A DNA stretch of 64,000 bases. Source: Rhyacophila brunnea. Taxonomy: Eukaryota > Arthropoda > Insecta > Trichoptera > Rhyacophilidae. Under the pieces are notes generated by a model. That model did not search any database. It saw nothing but the letters and a program-made list of their open reading frames with translations, and was not told the DNA's origin. The position numbers and the translations under genes were made by a program. The stretch is taken from positions 5,394,001 through 5,458,000 of the forward strand of contig JAGYXB010000825.1 of assembly GCA_022495005.1 (NCBI GenBank). The letters are read 5' to 3'. Below, one piece after another: positions 37,001-49,000 of this stretch (the first letter of the stretch is position 1; every line of letters starts with the position of its first letter).

Positions 37001-40000
37001 AAAAAAAATGTATTCAGTTGAAAATGTCCCTCTCTGAGGCGGACGAAACCGGTCCTAATTTATTGATTAAAAGTGGAATAAGGTACTACAAAAAAAAATT
37101 GCGTTTTATTAAATTAAACAACAATTAAAATAGTAAAGCTAATCATGGTGTACTTATGGCCTTTCCGATTCATAAATCTAATTAGTCAGCCAAATATGAA
37201 ACTGCCGTAAAACGTATGAGATCATGGTGGAATTACTTTGTTAAAAGTGCGAAGCATTGTTTTTTTCCAATCTTTCTCATTTTTATTAATTTATGCGAAA
37301 AAAATAAAATGAATCGGCAACTGACACATGGGTATAAATCAAACTTCATTCAAACTCAGTTTATTTCCAATGTAGTTATTTGTTATTAAAAGTATTTTTT
37401 CTGTTATATTTTCGTCTTTATTTAATTTTCCATAAAAATTCATAAAAAAATCAATCCCGAAAGTTTCGGGATTATGTTTATCAATCCCGGGATTCATAGG
37501 TATCGAAAATAGCTCAAGATCCCGGGATTGGAATCCCTAGTCATAACCAGAGTAGGTACCTATACGTTTTACAACTTTTTTGCACTTTTTTGCACTCTTT
37601 ACTATACTGATACGCCTCTTTGTCTGATTACCTCGCATAAAATTAGATCAAATGATATTTACTTGTATTACTATAATATGCAGTAATATATAAATAGACA
37701 TAATATGTAAAAAATATATTTTTAGAATATAATATATTACATCAATTTCATCTTAGAGCCGGAGTGCAAAGTTATGAAGCATATACTTCACTACTCGTAG
37801 CTTCAGTCAAGTAATTTTAGTTTCATGCAAGAGTTATTATGACTAATGCTCTCTTCACATTAGATTAGGCCAAGCAATGTGAATGTACACTGTCAACATT
37901 GTGTAGACTCGGTGACGTACAGTGGGGATAGGCAGGACATGCGTTGCATAGGGGCGGAAAATTACAAAGGACGGCAAGGGACGAATACAAATATAACAAA
38001 TGTTGAGAGCAATGGCGATTTTCCATGACGTAGACGATGCGGTCGCTTCATTAGAAAATATTTTAGTTTAAAAATAGGTATATACATATTTGAGAAATAA
38101 ATGATTCTTGTCTGTTTAGTGGTAGCCAGCGGCAAACAAATTTTGAAAATAGCCGATATACTAGATTATTTGTTAGGTTAGGTTAGGTTATCATCCTTGA
38201 ATTCATAAATGTTGCCGAAATCGGCCATAAAAATTGGCGCTGCTCCCGCCTGGCTCAAACATTGTTAAATATAATGAAACAGATAATTATAAATTTGTAA
38301 TTATGTTTTTATTAATACAAATATATACGACTATGAACGTCGTATCCAAAAATATATAAGAAAAAATAATATGAACCATAGTGGTGGGTGTATAAGGTTC
38401 AATTTAGCAAGATATTAGTAATAGGTATTTAAAATCACTCTTTATATGACACTTGTAAAGCCAGTGCTCAACTACGCATCGGAAACCTGGACATTAACTC
38501 TGCGAAATGAACGAGCCCTGAACATTTTTGAAAGAAAAATTCTCCGCCGTATATATGGACCGATCAGGGATGGCACCAATTGGAGCAGAAGATCTAATGC
38601 TGAGCTCTACGGGCTATACGAAGATTGCAACGCAGTTCAATCAATTAAGATTGGGAGACTGCGATGGCTACTAGGTCATGTGCACCGTATGAATGGCAAT
38701 GAACCGGCAAAGTGAGTGATGTCCGGCAATCCAACCGGGCGTAGAAGAAGAGGCAGGCCAAAGATTCGCTGGTTGGATGGAGCTGCCAATGACTGCAGGG
38801 TTTTAGGCATAGAGGTATTAAATTAAAAGAGGGGCAATGAATCGGCTTTCTCATACAACTGAATGAAGCAGGCCAACAATAGCCGATAACTTACGAGAAA
38901 TAGCGACGCGATAAAAAAAATCAGGGCATCACAGAGGATTTACTTTGGTCATTATAACGTACCCATATATTATAATGTTAACGTTCAATTTTTGCCACAA
39001 ATTGATTACCAGCCTGCCCCACCATACTTTTTCGCCATACTAGACTGCTTCACCATACTTTAATATAACCTGCCGCCCTTAGGTTTTAGGGGTACCAAAT
39101 TGGAAAGCGGTCACACTGGATAAGGACAGGTGGAGGGAGCTGTTGGAGGAGGCCAAGCCCACACCGGGTTGTCGCGCCTCTGATGATGATGATTTAAAAT
39201 TAATATAATGTATTGCCATCAAGAATAATATTTGACAATTAAATCGCTTTTTTACCTGTTAACAGTTGAGAAATGCTGGCACATGCTTCATAATAAAAGA
39301 AGTTTGAGACATAGTACAATGTCGTTAAAATCTCCGCCCTTTATTTTCGAATACACCGTGACTGACTGACTACAGATAGTACCAGGTGCTTTCGTATAAT
39401 ATACCTATAATCGGCGGCGTTATTATACCAAGGCAATGACATTAATATGGACGAAGCATCTAGAAAATAAAATGACACTCACTTTGTGTCGGGTCTGCCG
39501 GATGGCGAAATTCATATTTTAATATCGGTATCCTACGCTCAAATGAACATTCTGCTTGCAAGCGGTCTGGCGACACCGCTGGGTCTGCCCATACAAAATT
39601 TCTGACTGTCAGGTTTCGACTCCACCGTTATTGTTGTGTTACAAAATGCCAATGTGCCTAGTTAAAAATTGTAAAAAAAATCTACTAAGCACTCCAAGAA
39701 AGATGGGATATCACTTTTCATGTGTTAGTATTATTTATTATTGATAAAATGCCATTTTAAGATATTGATGAATGTTTATTCAATGCAATTGAATGACAGA
39801 AACCATTGGACAGACGCCTGTGATGCGCTGGGCTCATATGCGTCTAATCTTTGAGAAGTCGTAAGTAACCTAGAATCTGTTTCTAACGTAATGAGTAATG
39901 ACACTAATACGCCATTACAATAAAGGTTATATTACTATAAATTCTCGAAGCTTGTATCGCATAATGGAAATGGATACGTCACATGGTCACGTGACGTCTA

Positions 40001-43000
40001 CCTATACATCTGTAAATGACTTTCATGCACAATTTCTCGTGCGCGCCGATATGAAGTGAGTTGTCCATTTAATATGTCATTGTACCAAGGTAACCAACCC
40101 GACATACGTTTCTATTGTACACATAAAAAACCATTCTCGTAGATAACTTCTACTTAACCCAATATTATGCGATTTACATTAATTATATCTAGGTACCTTG
40201 AATCAAACAGACTTCTATACCAGAAATTTATGGGTAAAATATCCGCCAGTAGCGAAGGGTAGAGATAGGCTGTTAAGATCCGCCATAAAAAGTGCACGTT
40301 ATACTTTGTTAGCAATGACGTCCCGTGGGGGTAGGCAGATTGAGCGTCGCTTGGGGGCGGCAGTTACTCGAAATGTATAAAAAAATGTGGCGGCATTTTG
40401 GCGCGGCTAAGGGGCGGCATTTTATCTAGGGACGTCACTGTTTGTTAGTCATAAGTATTTGTTTTTATCGAACTAAGACTACAATTATTTATATAATATG
40501 GTACTTATCAGTTAGTTTTTGAAAACCAATTAAACCCTGCCAAAACCAAACCATAATAGTTTTGGTATATTTTGGGCGATACGACAAAATTATGCACATA
40601 TTTTCATTGATATTTATTTGTTTTCGTAGATTAAGAATACAAATAATTACACATTGGTTCATTTTTTAAATTTCATTACGCCCTGCTTAAACCAAACTAT
40701 AATAGATAAAAAAATATTATTCTATTCATAAAATATTCAAAGTTATGTATGATTTAATTGCATAATTTTAGCAATTCGCAGGGTTTAATTGAATTTTAAA
40801 AACTAACTAATACCAAATTCTGTAAATTGTAGTCTTATTTCAATTAAAACAAATACGAATTACTGACAAAGTTTAGTGTGCACCATTTATCGCAGATCTT
40901 AACGGCCTACCTCCACCCTTCGCCACTGATATGCGCCTATAATGTCGTGGGTCCCGGGTTCGAATCCCGGGTGTTGTGAAAATTGACATGTTGTTCAATG
41001 TGTGTTTACACCCAGAGTATGGACCTATTAGTTTGAACAAGTGGCTAACATCCAATTTTCCCTCATGATCTGAGGGTCGGACATGGTTTTAAAAAATACC
41101 AGATAGGCAGCAATAATAGACGTTTTATTAAAATTAAACTAAAAATACTATTGCAATATTAAGGATAATGATTAAATTATCCACAAGTTGTTTCAAATGT
41201 CGGATTGATTTGTAGCAAGTTTTACAAGTTTGTGCTGATTTTTATTAGTGGTAAAGTCAACTGTCATAAAATACTGTATAATGTAAACATCAATTAGATT
41301 ACCTAATTCGAACATTTAGATCAGAGGTCAGGGAATTTTTGTAGGTATCATTTAATTAAAAAAATATGTATCCCCCCCCCCGTCTCAGTCTTTAAACTGG
41401 CAAAAAGGTCATTAAAATAAAGAATACTTAAAAAGCCACACATGCTGTCATGAAACCCAATGAAAAGGATTGAAGATTTTACATTGTATTAAGTATATAC
41501 ATCTCCACTTCAGGTTTTGTATAAATAAATGGTGTTGTTTCATTTTCGATAACACAAGATAATAATTATCGAGGTTTTTAAAATGACAGATCAATTTGGA
41601 CGCTAACTTCAAGGTCCAATCGATTTCTAAAACCCTCGATTACAAAGGCAGCTTATTGCAAAATGGACAATAATTATAATATTATTAATTAAAGCTTATG
41701 TACCTACGCCTGCGCAAATTTTAAATACTATTTTATAGTTTTGATATAATATGTGTATATTATGTTCTTATGTGTACTATTAAGCCGTCATTACCAAACC
41801 AAACATTCACTTTTACCATAAATACCTCTATCCTGTTACTTTACCCCATATGAGGTAATTTACTCTACTCACTTACATGTAAATTGAACGTAAAACATTT
41901 CACCGTGGCACAGTTCGCCGTGAGCTTTCTATCGGAAAGAGATGACCGTATGTATACTATACGGTCTCCAATTTTATTAGATTCAATATGAATATTAATT
42001 CAATTTTCATAGCTGATTTTGGCAAAATTCATGAATTCCAAAATGAAAACCTAACCTAATAAATAATCAAGTATATCGGCTATTTTCAAAATTTGTTTGC
42101 TGCTGGCTTCCTCTAAAGTCTAATCGTGTTTTCTAAGAATCGTGTTTCATTTAGACATGAATTTTATGTCAGTATTATACCTCTCAAAGAGGTTGGACGA
42201 TCTTTGATATACGGCCATATATTTCCGATACAACATTTCACGGTGAACTGTGATACGGCGAACTGCGTACGTACAAGTTTCCGGACACAAATTTACACAC
42301 ATTCCTAGACCCCTGATTTAGATGAACACTCACAAAAATCGTAAATAACAGACATAACCAATCATTTAGTATGCATTATGGTTGGTATCAAAGATTGTTA
42401 TATCAATTCAAATAATTTTCCTACAGCTACCTACCAATTCAACCACACCAGTCGTAATGCATTCCCGAAATGTAATTTAATATTATAGTGACCTTCCAAG
42501 GACCCTCAGTTGCGACATAAATGTGTTTCAATGATACAAATCCAGTCAGGAATGTTTTGAAAAAACTACACAATGAACAAAATGTGTCTCCATTGAATTC
42601 TATCAAATCCAATCGAAAGATCTCTGAAAAGATTTTGCGATGCAGAAGAATACTTATTGACTATTGATAAATGAGAGGAGATCAATACCAGGTGAAATTT
42701 TATAATAGAAAATGTTTGGTACAGTTCGGTTATGAGGAATACAGCGGAAAACACATTTTGAAAATACCCGATATACTGGATTATTTGTTAGGTTAACCTA
42801 ACCAAACCTAACCTAACCTAACCTAACCCAACCAAACCTAAACTAACCCAAACTAACAAATAATCCAGCAGCAGCTACTTTGGCCTGTTAAGACATTTTA
42901 AGTCCCACATCTTAGATTAATAGAAATATATAGATAGAAAAATATAGATAGAGCGATAGTGAGTGTTTGTTCCCGAACAGATGACGAATTTTTTCTCGCG

Positions 43001-46000
43001 CTTGGGTCAGCCCCACCACGCGTCCTTCACGCCCCTTTCAAGGGTTTTTCGGAAATACGTGACAGTGTGCGTGAACATTTGCTTGGCGTAGTGTTGCCAG
43101 ATTTCGAATTATTTTACAAGCGATTTAATTTTATATTATATTAATAAATATTAGCAGAGTGAATTTTGGTAATACGAAATATATTTAGGTAACACACAAT
43201 CTCAAAAATACGAATAATATTTATTACATTCCTATTTATAGTGTTCGGAGAAATAAAAAAAACATGTTTTCATAAAATTTTATTTATTATTAATCAAATA
43301 ATACATTCAATTAACGATTCAAACATATTTGCTAAATAAATTATGTAGCTGGTACCTACCGACTTAGAAGTATAAGTAAAGAAAAATATAAAGCGTCAAT
43401 TACATTGAGCTACTTTACGAGCTGTTTGTTGGCAAATTTAAAAGCGGGCGATTCAGCTACTGCGATTGTGATGATGACACACAAAACTTTCCATTCGCTG
43501 AGAAGCCACAAGCCAGCGACTATTTTGACAGAACGTAGTTCGTTTTTTCACCGGGAGGTTGCTACTGCGCAGACGCAGTAGGCCCACACGCCGGCGTGTA
43601 GCGTGTAAAGTTGGCCGGCTTTAAATTTTTTCGGTAGATTGTTTTCAATCTGCTTGTTCGATGATGACACTAAGCGACTTTACAGGCAGATTGTAAATTC
43701 GGCAACAAGCAGCTCGTAAAGTAGCTCCATGTAATTGACGCATAAGTAAACACAAAAATACCACAATCTATAAAGATTTTAAAAATAGACCCATTATGAT
43801 AAAAATTGGTTTATTCTGAATTTTAAATATCGAAACATTGGGTAATGATTATATTGAAAAAAAAAGAATTACAAATCTATGGATACATGCTTTTCCATCC
43901 ACCACCCGCTACGTCTCAACACCCTTTCAGGCATATACCGTGGCGTAACGAACGAGAAGCGTCCTTCAAAATTGTGCTGGTAGCATTCCCTTTCAACCGA
44001 TGAATGGGAACACTACCAGAGGATGTGATTGGCACCCTGCTATTTAAAGCATTCTACATAAGCATGTATCGAATTTTATAAAACCAAGCTGACAGAGCTC
44101 GTTGACGAAGCCACCGTGACCGGTTAAGAACTAGGAAGTCCAATGGTCTGGAGTCTTTTGGTTATCTCCATGCGCCACATACTATTCGGAAAGAACAAAG
44201 ACGTTTACACAAATCTAGTAATTCTAAAAAAATCAGACACATAAAACAAAATTACGTAAATTTACAATCATATAGTAGGTACATCGGAGATGGCACGTTT
44301 TAAAGAGGCAAGTGTCGCGTTCGATAAATGCTGGAGAACACGTTATGAGCAGCTAACACTAAAAATGAGACATATTTAGTTTAAATGCGAATAAAATATG
44401 TATTGGAATTTGCTAGGAATATAATTCTGAAAATTAAACATGAATTTTAATATAAAACGAAAATTCATATAGACATTCAAGGAATAAGAAATTGTAGCCC
44501 TTGGTTTTGGATTAGTTTTTTTTTTAAATTGTCGTTTTGTATACAAGTTTTTCAACAAACTCTGACGTTTCGAAATATAGTGTGGTACTTACGAATCCGA
44601 TAAATAAGTGATAAATGATATTTAAAAACTACCGCTATATTTTATACACCAGCAGCCGTAGCTGATTTATTCATACAACTAACAGATAAGCTTGAATACG
44701 AAATATTAAAATATGTGTATAATATCGCAAAATGTGTAATATTATTTTAAAACAGATGAAATCAAAAATCACAAATCTGGCAACATTTTTACCCACACTT
44801 GCAGAATTCTGGCGTGTACGCAACGAAATGTAAGCTAATCAAGGAAATGATTTCAGATTACAGAATAATATAGAATAATCACTGTTTATGAAGTACTCAT
44901 AAGTGGAAAGTAATCCCATCTTCCTGTTTTTGGTTCCTAGATGTGTTTTGACATCGTTTTATAGAACAAGACGGCATATTTTCCGATTTTCTTGTAGATG
45001 TTGCCGTCACAATGTCAGTTTATCGACTGACTGCCATTTTTGTGGCGTGTTGGCTATGCACTTGCTAAAACATGACTCACTAAAATCGGCTATTGCGGAG
45101 GGCTTGTTCCACATACTATCTCGCCGAACTAAAAGCACTCTTTACAAGACACTTGTAAAGCCAGTACTCACCTACGCATCGGAAACCAGAACATTAACTC
45201 TGCGAAATGAACGAGCCCTGAACATATTTGAAAGAAAAATTCTACGCCGTATATATGGACCGATCAAGGATGGCACCGATTGGAGAAGATATAACGCTGA
45301 GCTCTACGGCCTGTACGAAGATTGCAGTGCAGTTCAATCAATTAAGATTGGGAGACTGCGATGGCTAGGTCATGTACACCGTATGAATGACAATGAACCG
45401 GCAAAGAGAGTGATGTCCAGCAATCCAATAGGACGTAGAAGAGGGAGGCCAAAGATTCGCTGGTTGGATGGAGCTGCCAGTGACTGCCGTATTCTGGGGG
45501 TACCAAATTGGAAAGCGGCCACACTGGATAGGGACAGGTAGAGGGAGCTGTTGGAGGAGGCCAGTACCCACACCGGGTTGTCGCGCCCCTGATGATGATG
45601 ATGATGAGGACAGGCTTGTTGCCAAATTTCCATAATATGTTTGTTATAATTCCGCCAAATTCAGTTTCGGCTATTTATTTGGGCAAAGATGCGTTAAACC
45701 TGTGTAACTTTCTCAACACTTTAAAACATTTTTTTTTATTTTTTAAATTCATCAAAATAATTCGCCATTGCAATAATTATTGTAATCAACCATGCTTGCC
45801 AAGCTGAGCTTGACTATCATGAGAGGTAATCGATTGTCATTCAGCAGTGACGTCCCTAGATAAAATGCCGCCCCTGGGCAGTGCCAAAATGCCGCCTCAT
45901 TTTTTTATACATTATTTTTATCATCCTGTCATGAGTCCAATATCTAAGAAGTATGGATCATTGGGTGGTACTAATAAAATATATTCGCAAATTTGCACGC

Positions 46001-49000
46001 GTTGTTTCTGGTCACCAAGGACGTCGAATGGCAAAGGAAGTAAACTATATATCGCGAACCCGACAAAACCAGTGATTTAATTTTTTTAATGGAAAGATAT
46101 TTGGTACTGTTCGGTTAAAGCGGATACAGCGGAAAACGCATTTTGAAAATAGCCGATAAACTGGATTATTTGTTAGGTTAACCTAACCAAACCTAACCTA
46201 ACCTAACCTAACCTAACCCAACTAACAAATAATCCAGTTTTCTATTTTCAAAATGCGTTTTCCGCTGTATCCGCTTTAACCGAATTACCAGATATAGTTT
46301 ATGTAGCTATTTCTATAAATTTCAAATGATTTTCCTCGATTTGCCGCCCTTCGAGTAACTACCACCCCCAAGCGACGCTCAATCTGCCTACCCCCACGGG
46401 ACGTCACTGACATTCAGACTGTCTAATAATATTATAATATGTAGTATGTATGTATATACCTAATACTTCGGGTATACTTAATCCCTACTCATCAGGTACT
46501 GAAATAAAATGAAAGGGAAATTAAGGGACCACCCAAGCGGTAAAAGATGCCCTTAGTTCGAGCGGTCAAATTCACGAAACGACCCAAGTCTATTGTTTTA
46601 CAAATTCTAAACATAATTTATGGTATAGCATTTTTTTATTACTGAATGAAGGAAACCAAAACTGGACGTTCCATAATATATTGTGTTTGATCGTACAAGT
46701 TTTTTTTAACCAATGTGAGGGTAATTAGCTCAGTCTGAGAAGGGGTTTAAAACTGTTGGTATCTAACTAATGAAATTGTTTATAGAATTCTAGATTAAAC
46801 CAATATTTAACATACATATTTGAAAACATCTCATGCATATACCAGTAGCGAAGGGTGGAGGTAGGCTGTTAAGATCCGCCATAAATGCACATTACATTTT
46901 GTTAGTCATACGTATTTGTCTTTATTTAACTAATAATACAATTTTATAGATGGTATTGGGCATTGGTTGGTTTTTAAAAATCAATTAAACCCTGCCTAAA
47001 TCAAACCATAATAGTTTTGGTATATTTTGGATGATACGATAAAATAATGCACACTTTTTCATTCAAACTTACATATTTGTTTTCGTTGGATAAAGAATAC
47101 ATATTACACATTCGCACCGTGAGTGTAAAACTAAGGCATCTGCAAAATACATATTTTGGATATATTAAGCATTGAAGTCTTCTTTTTATTAGGAGAAATA
47201 GAGTTTCTAAAAAAAACATAATATTTGGTTTATATCTACATTATATTGCATGTTCTTTCAGTTACTTCACTTTTACATTATCAAGTTCACGACTTTTGCA
47301 GTTGTTTTGCGTTTGAAATTGAAAAATTTGCAGATGCCTTGGTTTTACACTCACGGTGCGAATATCGTTCATTCACAAGGTTCATTTTTTTAAAATTCAT
47401 TAAGCCATGCCTAAACCAAACTATAATAGATAAAAAATATTATTATATCTATAAAATATCGAATGTTATGTATGATTTAATTGCATAATTTTAGATATTT
47501 TATAGATATGAGTATTTTTTGACTATTATCTATTATTATGATTAGGTTTTCGCAGGGTTTAATTGAATTTTAAAAACTAACCAACACCATGTGTAAATTG
47601 TAGCCTTAGTTCAAAGACAAAGTTTAGTGTGCACCATTTATGGCGAATCTTAACAGCCTGCCTCCACCCTTCGCCACTGGCATATACCCACTAGAAAAAA
47701 AATACGACACCCGACGGGACTTGGTCTTGTAAACGCTGGATTCGCGGCAGTGCGCTTTTCCAATGAAGTTACGGATATCCTACTTAATTACCTACTTAGA
47801 ATTATAGTTGGGTTTCGGGAATTTACCGACGGGAATTTTCGAGAAATATTCGAGATTATCCATCGCGAATATCGAGAATTGAATTTTTTAACATTTCGGG
47901 AAATCCCGGATCTCGAGAATTTTTTCTCGGGATTCGGGATTTCTTTATTATCAAATATTAATTGATAAAACGATTTTTTATATGAAAAAAATGGACAGAA
48001 AATATAAAACGTTCAGAGACTGAATTATGAGCATTTAACACAATTAAGCCAATGTCGACTCAAAATGAGCGCATTTTTTCAACATCTGGGAATTTTGTGT
48101 CTCAAAAGCGTACGCGATTGTCAGACGCAGCCAATGACGGCCTGTGTTTTTTTGAAATTCAATTTTAATAAGTAATGTTTTGAATTATTTTTGTTTTCCT
48201 ACTCCTGTTTTGTTTGTCTTCTTACTTAAATAAAAAAAAAATCGTATATGTTTGGAATTTGTCCGTTTTTACACTGATTTTAGGATTTTTACAGGTTTTT
48301 TTAATTATCTCGATATCTCGAGAATTTTCAAGAATTCTTTTCTGATAATCCCGAATCTCGAGAAATCAAAATTTCATCATTTCGGGAAAACCCGAATTTC
48401 GAGATTGAGATTTTCTCGGGAAATACCCAACTCTACTTACAATGATTTTAACTAGTAGTTCTTACATGAAATGCATATCAAATTGAGTTAATAATGACGT
48501 GTATGTTCAATATATAAAATTATACATTCTCAAATCTTTCGTTTATTAAACCAATTATATTCTGACAAAGTCGCTATGTTTAATGAATCGATAAAAAATG
48601 CAAAAGGGCAGCACATTGTGTTGACGTTCTGTAAGGATCAATGACTTTCAGGCAGTTTTCCATAGAGCATAATATGAGGTGTCACTTCGTCAACAAGTAT
48701 GGAGTTCAATAATGGATTTACCACATAGGGTTCATTTTCTTCACCTCCAAAGCCGTCGGTGCCTTGAGAAGGCCTTCAAATTTGTAAGGCTAGGCGGAAT
48801 TGTGTATAAGTATAAAAGATTTAAATATTGTCATTGGTTACAATGGAATCCAGCAATCGATTATTTTTTTTAAATTATTGTTGTATGTTGACCTCACATA
48901 AATAAACAGATGGAGTGTCCATACAGTAATACTATTTTTTTTTTTTTTTTGAATTATTAGTAACCATGTCCTTGCTTTTTCGTACAAGGTGGTTGTTAGT

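Noticed and set aside
40960..41000. tRNA gene near the GGGTTCGAATCCCGG box
   Set aside because: No matching 5' half; the 3' part continues into sequence shared with another SINE copy at 10120-10300.
44903..45541. 212-codon plus-strand gene
   Set aside because: The C-terminal two thirds is a truncated LINE polymerase; the first third is unrelated intron sequence that happens to be open, so this is not a host gene.
45365..45633. Minus-strand frames of 86-87 codons
   Set aside because: Antisense shadows of the LINE polymerase; Ser-rich ends come from the TGATGA tail.
46184..46225. True interstitial telomere or chromosome fusion point
   Set aside because: The CCTAA units are few and lie exactly in the centre of a transposon palindrome that recurs elsewhere in the window.
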